64,000 nucleotides of DNA from Nonomuraea sp. SYSU D8015 (lineage in GTDB: Bacteria; Actinomycetota; Actinomycetes; Streptosporangiales; Streptosporangiaceae). The notes under the pieces are model-generated. The model did not search any database. It saw only the letters and a list, made by a program, of their open reading frames with translations, and was not told the origin of the DNA. This document shows, piece by piece, positions 17,348 through 26,597 of this stretch. The translations under genes and the position numbers were made by a program. The stretch is from NCBI RefSeq assembly GCF_008065375.1, contig NZ_VJYI01000009.1, positions 1 through 64,000 on the forward strand, read 5' to 3'. How positions within the stretch are numbered: position 1 is the stretch's first letter; every line of letters starts with the position of its first letter.

Positions 17348-19512
17348 TGGGCGGCACCCCCGAGCAGCAGCTCGGCCGTCCGTTCCAGGCCCATCGCCCG
17401 CGGGCCCTTGATCAGCACCGCGTCACCCGGGCGCAGCCACGCGCTGAGCTCGGCCGCCGCCGCCTCGGCGTCGGGCACGTGCACGATCCGCATCGCGCCA
17501 CCCGTCCCGGGCGGCCCTCCGGCCGCACCACCCCCGACGGGAGCACCGCTTCCGGGAGCACCGCCCGCAGGCGGCTGCCATCCTCGCGGCACGCCCCCCT
17601 GCTGCGGCCCTTGCCACCCGTGCGACGACCCTGCGGCCTCGGAACCCTGCGCGCCGCCCTGCGGCACACCACCGCCGTGAGGCCCCTGCCGGCCGGGCTG
17701 AGGACCTCCCTGAGCCGCGGCGGCTCCGTGCCGACCCGGCACCGCGCCGCCCTGCTCCGGCACCTGCCCACCGCCGACGTCAGGGCCGCGGCGACCGGAG
17801 TGCGGCGCGCCCCCGTCCTGAGGCAGGCCCTGGTGAGGGACGGACGCCTGGGGGCCGGTCGGCGGCGGCGCCGGCGGAAGCCCGCCGTCGGCCGGCCGAG
17901 CGCCGGAGCCGGGCTGCGGCGCCCCTTGCTCCGGCACCTGCCAACCATGCGCGGCACCGCCCTCCGGGCCCTGCCCGCCGGGCTGAGGGCCGCCCTGGCC
18001 CACGGCCGGTCCGTGCCGACCCGGCACTCCGCCGCCCTGCTCCTGGGCGTCATGGGGCGCGCCCTGGAACGGGCCGGGCGGCTGAGGGCCGGTGCCGGGC
18101 TGCGGCGTGCCCTGTTCGTGCCGGCTCTCGGCGCCGCCCTGGAGCGGGCCGGGGGTGCCGGGCGGCGGGGCCGCCGGTGAGGGCGCAGCGGGCGTCTGAG
18201 GGCCGGAGACCGGGACGCCCGGGCCGGGAGGCGGGGTGGCGGGAGCGTGGGGGACGCCGGGGGCGCCTGCGGCGGCCGCTTGAGCGGCGGCGTGGGCGCC
18301 CTCCAGGACGGGGCCGGCGTCCGGACCGGCGACGATGAGGCCGGCCAGCCCGGACCCGCCCGCCAGCCGGCCGAGCTCGGCGTTCAGCGCGGGCCCCTCG
18401 TCGCCGAGCTCCCGCAGCGCAGCGATGACGGCGAACCGCCGCCGGCCCCGCCCCAGCACCGCGAACGTCTCGAAGGCGGCCCGCATCGAGTCGGGATTGG
18501 CGTTGTACGCGTCGTTGACGACCGTCACCCCGTCGGCCCGGTCGGTGACCTCCATCCGCCACCGGCTGCGCGGCGTGGCCGCCGACAGCTCCGCGGCGAT
18601 GGTGGCGACGGGCAGCCCGAGCTCGTATCCGGCCGCGGCCGCCGCCAGCGCGTTCTCGACCATGTGCGCCCCGTACAGCTGCAGCGACACGTGCGCGGTC
18701 CCCGAAGGGGTGCGCAGCGTGAAGGCGGCCCGCCCGCGGGCGTCCACCACGACCTCTTCGGCCCGGATCGCCGCGTCCTCGCCGCGCCCGAAGTACGTGA
18801 CCCGCGCGTCGGTCCGCGAGGCCATCTCCCGCACGTACGGGTCGTCGGCGTTGAGCACCGCCACCCCGGACCGCGGCAGCGCCTCCACCAGCTCGCCCTT
18901 GGCCTTGGCGATGGCCTCCTTGCCGCCGAACACGCCGAGGTGCGCGGTGCCGACGTTGAGCACCACGCCGATCCTGGGCGGCGCGATGCGGGTCAGGTCC
19001 TTGATGTGGCCGAGGTTGCGCGCGGCCAGCTCCAGCACCATGAACCGGGTGTCGGTGTCCGCGCGTAGCACGGTCAGAGGGTGTCCGAGTTCGTTGTTGT
19101 AGCTGCCGACCGGGGCGATCGTGGGGCCGATCCGGCCGGTGAGCCTTGCCAGGAGGTCCTTGGTGCTGGTCTTGCCCGCCGAGCCGGTCACGCCGATCAC
19201 GGTGACGTCGGGCAGCGCGGCCACCTGGGCGGCGGCCAGTTCGGCGAGGGCGACGGCGGCGTCGGGCACGATCACGGCGGGCGCGTCGACCGGCCGGGTG
19301 GCCAGGACGGCGACGGCTCCGGAGCGTACGGCCTGCGCGGCGTAGTCGTGGCCGTCGACCCGCGCGCCCCTGAAGGCGACGAACAGCGATCCCGGTTCGA
19401 CGGCCCGCGAGTCGATCACGACGGGCCCGCGCACCACCGCGCGGGGATCGGCCATGCCCGACAGGGCGCCCGAGGTTATCTCGGCGATCCTGGCCAGAGG
19501 CAACGGGATCAT
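17344..19512 (-). CDS. murF: UDP-MurNAc-tripeptide–D-Ala-D-Ala ligase with a large low-complexity insert
   Basis: MurF completes the pentapeptide precursor. Core motifs are intact: ATP loop TGSAGKTSTK (109-118), SYNNELGHPLTVL, ELAARNLGHI, NVGTAHLG and NDAYNANPDSM (333-343). The C-terminal domain runs to GPDAGPVLEGAHAA (about 408). It is then interrupted by about 260 residues of Gly/Pro/Gln/Ala before resuming at MRIVHVPDAEAAA (674) and closing with LIKGPRAMGLERTAELL. The total of 722 is far above the usual 450-480. The insert (DNA 17494-18279) holds an internal duplication: GGGVPGRHG and GGAVPGRHG recur 95 residues apart, each followed by QGGPQPG. The reading frame is unbroken, so this looks like a tolerated surface loop. 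Confidence 0.94.
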   Translation of the reverse strand: MIPLPLARIAEITSGALSGMADPRAVVRGPVVIDSRAVEPGSLFVAFRGARVDGHDYAAQAVRSGAVAVLATRPVDAPAVIVPDAAVALAELAAAQVAALPDVTVIGVTGSAGKTSTKDLLARLTGRIGPTIAPVGSYNNELGHPLTVLRADTDTRFMVLELAARNLGHIKDLTRIAPPRIGVVLNVGTAHLGVFGGKEAIAKAKGELVEALPRSGVAVLNADDPYVREMASRTDARVTYFGRGEDAAIRAEEVVVDARGRAAFTLRTPSGTAHVSLQLYGAHMVENALAAAAAGYELGLPVATIAAELSAATPRSRWRMEVTDRADGVTVVNDAYNANPDSMRAAFETFAVLGRGRRRFAVIAALRELGDEGPALNAELGRLAGGSGLAGLIVAGPDAGPVLEGAHAAAQAAAAGAPGVPHAPATPPPGPGVPVSGPQTPAAPSPAAPPPGTPGPLQGGAESRHEQGTPQPGTGPQPPGPFQGAPHDAQEQGGGVPGRHGPAVGQGGPQPGGQGPEGGAAHGWQVPEQGAPQPGSGARPADGGLPPAPPPTGPQASVPHQGLPQDGGAPHSGRRGPDVGGGQVPEQGGAVPGRHGAAAAQGGPQPGRQGPHGGGVPQGGAQGSEAAGSSHGWQGPQQGGVPRGWQPPAGGAPGSGAPVGGGAAGGPPGTGGAMRIVHVPDAEAAAAELSAWLRPGDAVLIKGPRAMGLERTAELLLGGAAQ

Positions 19513-21068
19513 CAGTGCTTCCTGCTTTCCGTGCTTTCCATACGTGCGTCGATCGCCTCGGCGACCACCTCGCGGTCGTCGAAGGGGATCACCTCGCCTG
19601 AAACGTACTGGCCCTGCTCGTGACCCTTGCCTGCCACGACGACCACGTCGCCGCGCCCGGCCCGGGCGATCGCCAGGCCGATGGCGGCCGCGCGGTCGGG
19701 CTCAATGATCACATGAGCGCGGTCGTGCTGCGGAACGCGGAGCGCTCCCTCCATCATCGTCGCGAGGATGGCGAGCGGATCCTCGGAACGGGGATTGTCG
19801 CTCGTGAAAATTGCCACATCCGCCAGCTGCGCGGCGATCTCACCCATGATGGGCCTTTTGCCCTTATCGCGGTCGCCCCCGCAGCCCAGCACGATGGTGA
19901 GCCGGCCGGCGGTGACGGCCCGCAGCGACCGCAGCACCGACTCCACGGCGCCCGGTTTGTGGGAGTAGTCGACGATCGCCTGGAACTCGTCCTCGGCGGC
20001 CGTGACCCGCTGCATGCGCCCGGGCACGCCGGTGAGCGTGCCGACGCCGTGCACGGCGGTCTGGAGCGGCACCCCGGCCTCGACCAGGGTGACGATGGCG
20101 CCCAGCGCGTTGGCGACGTTGAACGGCCCCGGCAGCGCGATCTGGGCGTCGGCCTCGACGCCGCCCGGGCCCACCACGCGGAACGCGCTGCCGTCCGCGC
20201 CGAGCCTGACCTCCAGCGCCCGCCAGGCGGCCTCCGGGTCGCCCTGGGCGGAGAACGTGGTCATCGGCACCTTCGCCAGGTGCAGCAGCTCGCGGCCGTG
20301 GAGGTCGTCGAGGTTGGTCACGCCGACGCGGCTCAACTCCGGCTGGAACAGCCGCACCTTGGTCGCGAAGTAGTCGTCGAAGTCCTTGTGGAAGTCGAGG
20401 TGGTCCTGGGAGAGGTTGGTGAAGAGAGCCACGTCGTAGTAGACGCCGTCAACCCTGCCGAGGGCGAGCGCGTGGCTGGAGACCTCCATGGCGGCCGCGG
20501 TGACGCCCTCCTCCCTCATGAGGGCGAACAGCCCGTGCAGCACCGACGCCTCGGGCGTGGTGAGCGTCGGCTGGAAGCGCAGCCCGGCCGCGCGGATCTC
20601 GACGCCGCCCACCAGGCCCGTCGTGTGACCGGCCGCCCGCAGGCCCGCCTCCAGCATGAACGTGGTGGTGGACTTGCCGCTGGTGCCGGTCACCCCGAGG
20701 ATCTGGATGTCATGGGCCGGCTGGCCGTAGACCCAGGAGGAGATCTGCCCGAGCAGGGCGCGCGGGTCCGGCACGATCAGCACGGGCAGCCCGGTGGCGA
20801 CGGCCGCGTCGCGCCCCTCCCTGTCGGTGAGGACGGCCACCGCGCCGCGGGCCATCGCCTCGGCGGAGAAGGCGGCGCCGTGGACGCGGTTGCCCGGCAG
20901 GGCAACGTAGAGATCTCCGCGCCTGACGTCGCGGGAGTCGATGGTGACGCCGGTCAGCGCGGCATGGGGCGACCGCGACGTGCCCGAATCGGCATCGAGC
21001 ATGGTCGCGAGCCCGGTCAGGGGCCGGGGCGGGCTGGTCGTGGGACGCATAGACGACGGGGGACGCAC
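19512..21068 (-). CDS. murE: UDP-MurNAc-L-Ala-D-Glu–meso-diaminopimelate ligase
   Basis: MurE adds the third residue of the stem peptide. The ATP loop is GTSGKST (128-134), and MEVSSHALALGRV and NLSQDHLDFH are present. The acceptor-binding motif is DNPR (424-427), which marks meso-DAP rather than lysine as the substrate. The 518-residue length is normal. The GTG at 21068 gives a Pro-rich start; ATG at 21050 is an alternative. Its stop shares a base with the murF start. Confidence 0.95.
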   Translation of the reverse strand: MRPPSSMRPTTSPPRPLTGLATMLDADSGTSRSPHAALTGVTIDSRDVRRGDLYVALPGNRVHGAAFSAEAMARGAVAVLTDREGRDAAVATGLPVLIVPDPRALLGQISSWVYGQPAHDIQILGVTGTSGKSTTTFMLEAGLRAAGHTTGLVGGVEIRAAGLRFQPTLTTPEASVLHGLFALMREEGVTAAAMEVSSHALALGRVDGVYYDVALFTNLSQDHLDFHKDFDDYFATKVRLFQPELSRVGVTNLDDLHGRELLHLAKVPMTTFSAQGDPEAAWRALEVRLGADGSAFRVVGPGGVEADAQIALPGPFNVANALGAIVTLVEAGVPLQTAVHGVGTLTGVPGRMQRVTAAEDEFQAIVDYSHKPGAVESVLRSLRAVTAGRLTIVLGCGGDRDKGKRPIMGEIAAQLADVAIFTSDNPRSEDPLAILATMMEGALRVPQHDRAHVIIEPDRAAAIGLAIARAGRGDVVVVAGKGHEQGQYVSGEVIPFDDREVVAEAIDARMESTESRKH

Positions 21069-21090
21069 GGCGAGAGCGTACCTTCCCTGG

Positions 21091-23991
21091 TCACTGTCCC
21101 GCGCGCGTACGCACCGGCGGCGCGGCGGAGCCTGTGGGAGGAATCTTCTTGCTCTTGATGGCGAACGTCATCACATCCTTGAAGACCGGGGCCGCCAACT
21201 GCCCGCCGAAGTGCCCGTTCTTCGGGTTCTGCAGCACCGACAGCACCACCAGCCTGGGCTTGTCCGCCGGGCTGAACCCGGCGAACGAGGCGGTGTAGCC
21301 CTCGTAACGGCCGAGTTCGGCATCGTAGCGGTTGGCCGTGCCCGTCTTGCCCGCCACCCGGTAACCGGGGATGGCGGCGAGCCGGCCGGTGCCCTCCTCG
21401 CCCACCGCGCTCTCCAGCATCGTCGTGATCTCCCTGGCCGTCGTCTCACTCACCACCCTGCTCTGCTTACCTGCGGGAGCGGGCACGAACCTGCCGGAGG
21501 AATCCGTGGTGCCGGCCACGATCTGCGGCTCGATCTTGACGCCGCCGTTCGCGATGGTCTGATACACGCTGGCCATCTGCAGCGCCGTCACCGACACGCC
21601 CTGGCCGTAGGCGACGGTGCAGCTCTGGCTGCCGGACCACTTGCGGTAGTCGGGCAGCAGGCCCGCCTCGGCGCCGGGCACGCCGCCGCCCGGCGCGGTG
21701 CCGAACCCGAACGCCTTCAGCATGGAGTAGAGGCGCTCGCTCCCGACCTTGCGCGCGGCCATGATCGTGGCCACGTTGCTGGACTGGGCCATCGCCTGCC
21801 GGAAGGTCATCTGCTCGGACGCGTGCGCGTGGGCGTCCTTCAGCACCTGGTCGGCGCACCTGATGCGGTCGGGCACCTGGAACACCGTGTCGGGGGTCAC
21901 GGCGCGGGCCTCGAGCGCGGCGGCCGCGGTGATCACCTTGTTGGTGCTGCCGGGCTCGAACACGTCGGCGGCCGCCTTGTTGACGTATCCGGACTCGGGG
22001 GCCTTGCGCCAGTTGTTCAGATCGAGCTCCGGGGCATTGGCCATGGCGATGATCTGGGCGGTCTGCACATCCATGACGATCACCGTGCCGCTGTCCGCCC
22101 CGGACTTCCGGACCTGCTCGCCGATCGACTTCTGGGCCGCCCACTGGATGTCGCGGTCGATGGTCAGCCGCACGTCCCGGCCGTCCACGGGGGCGGTGCG
22201 CTGGCTGCTCGTCATCGGGATGCGCTGGCCGTCGCGGCCGGTCTCGACGCGTTGCTTGCCGTCGCGGCCGGCCAGGAGGGAGTTCCTGGCCTGCTCGATG
22301 CCGGCCAGGCCCTTGCCCTCGTCCCCGACGAACCCGATGAGGCTGCCCGCCAGGTCGCCGGCCGGGTAGAGCCTGCGGTAGGTCCTCTTGGAGGTGAGCG
22401 CGGGCACGCCGGCCTGCATCAGGCGGGTGGCCACGACCGGATCGACGTCCCTGGCCAGGAGCTGGTAGCGGGTGTCGGTCCTGGCCAGCTTGGCGGTGAT
22501 CTCCTGCTCGGTCTTGCCCAGCTGCCCGGCCAGGGTCGTGGCGACCTTCGCGCGGACGCTGGGGTCGACCTTGGAGGGGTCGATGGCCAGCTCGCGGGCC
22601 TCGACGGTCACGGCGAGCTCGTGGCCGTTGACGTCGGTGATGGAGCCGCGCTTGGCGGGGATGGTCTCGGTGTGGCGGCGCTGGTCCACGGCCGCGGCCT
22701 CGTACACCTTGGAGTCCAGGCCCTGCATCTGGATCAGCCGGCCCGCGAAGATCGACAGCACGAACGTCATGCCGATGAGGCCGATGTTGATGCGCCTGCG
22801 CGGGCTGCCCAGCCGCAGCACCAGCGGCGGCTTGGGCGGGCGCGGCGGCGTGGGGGGCCGCCGCGGTCCCCTGGGCGGCGGCACGTCTCCGCCGCGGCGC
22901 CCCGCCACCCGCTCACGGCCCCGCACCGCCTCGGACCGGGAGTCCCCGGCCTGTGTACGGCGCAACGGCCCGTCCTCCTGCCGCCCGCGGCCCCGCAGGT
23001 CCTCCTCCTGCCTGGCACGGCCCCGCGGGTCGTCGTCCCGCCTGCTGCGCTGCCTCGGGTCGTCGTCCTGCCGCCCCCGCTCGCGCGGGTGATCCTCCTG
23101 CCGGGTCCGGCCGCGCGGGTCGTCCTCCCCACGGGTCCGGCCGCGCACGTCGGCCTCGCGGCGCGTCCGGCCGCGCGGATCGTCGTCTCGTCCCTGGACG
23201 CGCCCTTTGAGCCGGTCGCCGTCGTCCCGTCCCGGCGAGGGACGTCCACGGTCGCCGTCGCCACGGTCCGGCGCCACACGGCCCCTGGGCCGGTCACCAC
23301 CCGCAGCGCCCCTAGGGCGGCCGGCATCGTCACGCCCGGGACGCGCGCCACCCCTCGGACGGTCGGCGTCGTCACGCCCGGGACGCGCACCACCCCTCGG
23401 ACGGTCGGCGTCGTCACGCCCGGGACGCGCACCGCCGTCACGACCCGCGCCCGCGGCGCCCCTGGAACGGTCGGTATCGTCGCGCCCCGGGGAGAGCCGC
23501 CCCCGGGGGCGGCCGCCTCCGTCGCGTTCCTGGGAGGCGCGGCCCCTGCGGCGATCGTCTTCGTCCCGTGGGCCCCTCTGCCGGGTACGCGCGCCCTCGT
23601 CGCCCGACCGCCCTCGCGGACCGTCGCCCCGCGAGCGGGCGCGCTCGTCGCCCTCACGGGCACGGTCCACCCCGTCCCGTGAGCGGGCGGAGTCACCGGG
23701 GCGCCCCTGGCGAGGCCGGTCGTCGCCGGAGGAATCCTGAGGCGGACGGCCGCGGAAGGCGTCGTCGCGCCCGAACGGCAGGTCCAGGGGATCGGGCCGC
23801 TTGCGCGGCTGGCGCGGCGGATCGTCCGGCGACGCCGGGCGGCCCGCCCCCTCTGAACGGGCAGAGCCCCCCTGGCGCCCTGCCCGTCCCGGTCCGCCCG
23901 GCGTACGACGAACGGCGCCAGGCCCTCCTTGAGAGCCGGCGCCGCCAGCGCCGCGGCCGGGACCCTGCCCCCTGCCGCCTGAGTCCCTCAC
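21091..23991 (-). CDS. ftsI: Class B penicillin-binding protein FtsI with a 400-residue repetitive cytoplasmic tail
   Basis: This septal transpeptidase has a PBP dimerisation domain and a transpeptidase domain. The active site is visible: Ser682 in GSTNK, SSN (737-739) and KTG (882-884). The membrane helix is at about 401-423. Ahead of it lies an extraordinary charged N-terminus of about 400 residues made of Arg/Asp/Gly. It includes three 14-residue repeats (GGARPGRDDADRPR, residues 186-227) and about eight 10-residue repeats of DDPRGRTRQE type (268-347, DNA 22951-23190). FtsI proteins normally have a short cytoplasmic tail. The ATG overlaps the ftsL stop by four bases, so the extension appears to be translated. 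Confidence 0.93.
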   Translation of the reverse strand: MRDSGGRGQGPGRGAGGAGSQGGPGAVRRTPGGPGRAGRQGGSARSEGAGRPASPDDPPRQPRKRPDPLDLPFGRDDAFRGRPPQDSSGDDRPRQGRPGDSARSRDGVDRAREGDERARSRGDGPRGRSGDEGARTRQRGPRDEDDRRRGRASQERDGGGRPRGRLSPGRDDTDRSRGAAGAGRDGGARPGRDDADRPRGGARPGRDDADRPRGGARPGRDDAGRPRGAAGGDRPRGRVAPDRGDGDRGRPSPGRDDGDRLKGRVQGRDDDPRGRTRREADVRGRTRGEDDPRGRTRQEDHPRERGRQDDDPRQRSRRDDDPRGRARQEEDLRGRGRQEDGPLRRTQAGDSRSEAVRGRERVAGRRGGDVPPPRGPRRPPTPPRPPKPPLVLRLGSPRRRINIGLIGMTFVLSIFAGRLIQMQGLDSKVYEAAAVDQRRHTETIPAKRGSITDVNGHELAVTVEARELAIDPSKVDPSVRAKVATTLAGQLGKTEQEITAKLARTDTRYQLLARDVDPVVATRLMQAGVPALTSKRTYRRLYPAGDLAGSLIGFVGDEGKGLAGIEQARNSLLAGRDGKQRVETGRDGQRIPMTSSQRTAPVDGRDVRLTIDRDIQWAAQKSIGEQVRKSGADSGTVIVMDVQTAQIIAMANAPELDLNNWRKAPESGYVNKAAADVFEPGSTNKVITAAAALEARAVTPDTVFQVPDRIRCADQVLKDAHAHASEQMTFRQAMAQSSNVATIMAARKVGSERLYSMLKAFGFGTAPGGGVPGAEAGLLPDYRKWSGSQSCTVAYGQGVSVTALQMASVYQTIANGGVKIEPQIVAGTTDSSGRFVPAPAGKQSRVVSETTAREITTMLESAVGEEGTGRLAAIPGYRVAGKTGTANRYDAELGRYEGYTASFAGFSPADKPRLVVLSVLQNPKNGHFGGQLAAPVFKDVMTFAIKSKKIPPTGSAAPPVRTRAGQ

Positions 23992-24527
23992 CGCTCCGTG
24001 TCCACCTGACCGGCCCGGTCGCCCGCGGTGCTCCAGCCGTTGACGTTGCCCCAGTCGGGGGCGTAGCCCTGCTTCTCGGCGTCGTCGGCGACGGCGCCGG
24101 GCTGCGTGTCGAGCTGGTATTTCAGCTGCAGCCGCTCGTTCTCCTGCCGGGCCACCGAGATCTCGTCGCGCAGGGTCGCGTCGGTGATGGCGTCCTGGGC
24201 CAGCATGGTGTTGAGCAGCAGCAGGCTGACCAGGCCGCCGGACATCAGCCCGACGACGAGCAGCACGAACGGCGTGCGCTGGCGGCGCGCGGGACGCCGC
24301 CGCGGCACGGCGCGACGCGCGGCGGCCCGCGCGTCCTCCGCACCCGCTCGCGTGCCGGTCTCCGGCCGCGTGACCGTCGCCGCGCGCTTCCCTTCGACGT
24401 CGGGGCGCCCGTCGGGCCGGGGCCGCGGCTTGGGCTGGTGCGGCGCCGTGTGCCGCCGCGTGCCCGTCTTCGGCATCGCGCGGCGAAGGGGCGCCTGCCG
24501 CCCGATCTCCTGCTCAGTCGTCAACAC
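23988..24527 (-). CDS. ftsL: FtsL-like septum protein
   Basis: The 179-residue bitopic protein has an Arg-rich cytoplasmic region of about 85 residues. One membrane helix follows (TPFVLLVVGLMSGGLVSLLLL), then a short coiled coil, RDEISVARQENERLQLKYQL. Its size, topology and place between rsmH and ftsI are those of FtsL, which bridges FtsQ and FtsW/FtsI. Sequence conservation in this family is low, so position carries much of the call. It overlaps rsmH by 14 bases. Confidence 0.8.
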   Translation of the reverse strand: MLTTEQEIGRQAPLRRAMPKTGTRRHTAPHQPKPRPRPDGRPDVEGKRAATVTRPETGTRAGAEDARAAARRAVPRRRPARRQRTPFVLLVVGLMSGGLVSLLLLNTMLAQDAITDATLRDEISVARQENERLQLKYQLDTQPGAVADDAEKQGYAPDWGNVNGWSTAGDRAGQVDTER

Positions 24528-25479
24528 GGATCCTCTCTGCCGCCCGTAGCCGGGCCGAGGCCGCCCGCGGGTTGCGGGCGAGCTCTTCTTCGCTTGGGAG
24601 CTCTGCTCCCCTCGTCAGGAGGCGGAACCGCGGCTGGTGAGCCGGCAGCGGGACGGGCAGTCCGGGGGGGCTGGTGTCCCTGGTTCGCGCCGTGAGGGCC
24701 TGCTTGGTGAGCCGGTCCTCGAGTGAGTGGTACGAGAGCACGACGACTCGCCCACCCAGCGCCAGCGCGTCGAGTGCCGCGGGGAGCGCCGCCTCCAGGG
24801 CGGACAGCTCCGCGTTCACCTCGATGCGCAGCGCCTGGAAAGTCCTCTTGGCGGGGTTTCCCCCGGTGCGCCGGGTAGCGGCGGGAATCGCCTCGCGGAC
24901 GATGTCCGCCAGCCGCTTGGTCGAGGTTATGGCCTCTTTGGCGCGTTCTTTGACGATCAGGTTCGCGACACGCGGAGCGAATCGTTCTTCGCCGTAGTCG
25001 CGCAGGATGCGCGTCAGGTCCGCGGCGGAGTAGGTGTTGACCACCGTCTCCGCCGTCAGCTCCTGCTGCGTGTCCATCCGCATGTCGAGAGGCGCGTCAT
25101 AGGAATAGGCGAACCCGCGCTCCGCCTCGTCGAGCTGCGGCGAGGAGACCCCCAGGTCGAACAGCACTCCGTTGACCGTGGTGCGCCCCGTGCGGGCGAG
25201 CACCTCGGCCAGGTCGCCGGAGGAGGCGTGGACCAGGGTGATCCTTTCTGCGTACGGGCTCAACCTGCGCGTGGAGTGTTCGATCGCGAAGGGATCGCGG
25301 TCGATCCCGATCAGGTGCAGCGCCGGGTAGGCGGCGAGCAGGGCCTCCGAGTGGCCACCGAGGCCGAGGTTGGCGTCGACGACGACCGGCTCGGGACCGG
25401 TCAGCGCGGGGCCGAGGAGTTCCAGAACGCGCTCGAGCATCACCGGAACGTGACCGCCCGTGCCGACGTTGTCGCCCAT
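24514..25479 (-). CDS. rsmH: 16S rRNA (cytosine-1402-N4) methyltransferase
   Basis: RsmH (MraW) methylates C1402 in the ribosomal P site. The 321-residue protein has HVPVMLERVLELL at the start, the SAM loop DANLGLGGHSEALL, FDLGVSSPQLDEAERGF, and NPAKRTFQALRIEVN. The ATG at 25479 was taken because GGGGGGTTGGAG precedes it and it gives the family N-terminus. The frame to 25584 is not conserved. It is the second gene of the dcw cluster, after mraZ. Confidence 0.96.
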   Translation of the reverse strand: MGDNVGTGGHVPVMLERVLELLGPALTGPEPVVVDANLGLGGHSEALLAAYPALHLIGIDRDPFAIEHSTRRLSPYAERITLVHASSGDLAEVLARTGRTTVNGVLFDLGVSSPQLDEAERGFAYSYDAPLDMRMDTQQELTAETVVNTYSAADLTRILRDYGEERFAPRVANLIVKERAKEAITSTKRLADIVREAIPAATRRTGGNPAKRTFQALRIEVNAELSALEAALPAALDALALGGRVVVLSYHSLEDRLTKQALTARTRDTSPPGLPVPLPAHQPRFRLLTRGAELPSEEELARNPRAASARLRAAERIRVDD

Positions 25480-25696
25480 CTCCAACCCCCCTCTCGCGTC
25501 CTTGCTCGCGGATGACGCGTAATGATCGATCGCGGTCCTCCTGGGTCCCCACCCGGCGCCGCCCGGCCAGGTCCCCATCCGCACCCTCTTCGTGGACGCC
25601 TGCCCACTGACACCGGGGAAGGTGCATCAGTTGGCAGACAGTGGTTGCGGGTGGAGACCTCGCCGAACGACATCACCGACGGATCGACCGTGGCTC

Positions 25697-26128
25697 CTAC
25701 AAGATCCCTGGCAGCACCTCCTCCGACAGATCGGCGAACGCCTGCTCCTGTTCGCTGAGGTAGGTGTCCCAAGCCTGCGCGTCCCAGATCTCCAGCCGGG
25801 TGTTGGCCCCGATGACCACGCAGTCACGCTCCAGGCCCGCGTACTGGCGCAGGCTCTGCGGGATCGTGATGCGTCCCTGCTTGTCTGGTTTCTCGTCGGA
25901 CGCGCTGGCGAAGAAGACGCGGCTGTAGTCACGCACCGCCTTGGCGGTGACCGGGGCGGTCCGGAGAGCCTCGGTAATGCGCTGGAACTCCTCCACGGGA
26001 AAGACGTAGAGGCATCGCTCCTGGCCTTTGGTGATCACAAGACCCTCCGCCAGCTCCTCACGGTACTTAGCCGGCAGGAACAGCCGTCCCTTGTCGTCCA
26101 GACGCGGTTGATGGGTGCCGAGGAACAT
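25697..26128 (-). CDS. mraZ: Transcriptional regulator MraZ
   Basis: This 143-residue protein has two AbrB-like MraZ domains, each with the DxxxR motif: LDDKGRLFLPAKYR and PDKQGRITIPQSLR. It binds direct repeats in its own promoter and controls the division cluster. The ATG at 26128 is chosen because GGGAGGT stands at proper distance. A GTG at 26137 would abut that site. Candidate binding repeats are visible just upstream (26180-26214). Confidence 0.96.
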   Translation of the reverse strand: MFLGTHQPRLDDKGRLFLPAKYREELAEGLVITKGQERCLYVFPVEEFQRITEALRTAPVTAKAVRDYSRVFFASASDEKPDKQGRITIPQSLRQYAGLERDCVVIGANTRLEIWDAQAWDTYLSEQEQAFADLSEEVLPGIL

Positions 26129-26179
26129 CGGCCCCACCTCCCGTGCCTCGTGAAGCGCTCAGCGCTGGCGCACCGTGCC

Positions 26180-26221
26180 CTCCACTGCGCACCACCATAC
26201 TCCACTTCTCCCCACCGTCAA
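26180..26221 (-). promoter_or_regulatory. dcw promoter overlapped by four MraZ boxes
   Basis: On the minus strand TTGACG (26216-26221) and TATGGT (26194-26199) are separated by 16 bases, a good -35/-10 pair. Starting within this promoter are TGGGG, TGGAG, TGGTG and TGGAG at a strict 10-bp spacing (first bases at 26214, 26204, 26194 and 26184). TGGGN repeats separated by five bases are the known MraZ recognition pattern. The -10 box lies inside the array, so bound MraZ should block RNA polymerase. Confidence 0.85.
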
Positions 26222-26597
26222 CTGATTCGAACCGTCTTCATCATTGGTTTCCGTTGCGTTACCGCAGGTCAGAGCGATGGAGCAGGGTGGGGGGCGACGC
26301 AGTCGCGAGCAACCCTCATGGGCGTGTCGAGGGTTCAAAAGATCGGAGAAATACGGGATCCGGCGCTTCGGAGAGGTCCGGGTGGAGGAAAGTGGGGCGC
26401 CGGGTGGGGCCCGTCTGTCACGGGATTCGCACAGCTATGGGACAGGAGCGGGAACATCGCCCAGGTTCGCTGGAATATCCACAAATGTCGCTCCAGAACC
26501 CGCAGCGTCGTAGGGTCGTAATCACAATGGAAAAGGAATGGCATGGCTGCCGCAAAGGATCTTACGGGGCAGCCGTCGCACTTCTCGTGGAGGCCTG
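26222..26597. other. Divergent intergenic stretch between mraZ and the MoxR operon
   Basis: About 375 bases separate the dcw promoter from the MoxR start. A 154-codon plus-strand frame crosses it, but it has no family resemblance and overlaps both the MraZ boxes and the MoxR start. A promoter for the MoxR operon must lie here, but no convincing -35/-10 pair could be chosen. Several ATG codons near 26527-26545 follow AAGGA-like sequence. Confidence 0.5.

Noticed and set aside
17344..19512. MurF as a fusion with a second enzyme domain.
   Set aside because: The extra 260 residues are low-complexity Gly/Pro/Gln without fold signatures, and the MurF C-terminus resumes after them.
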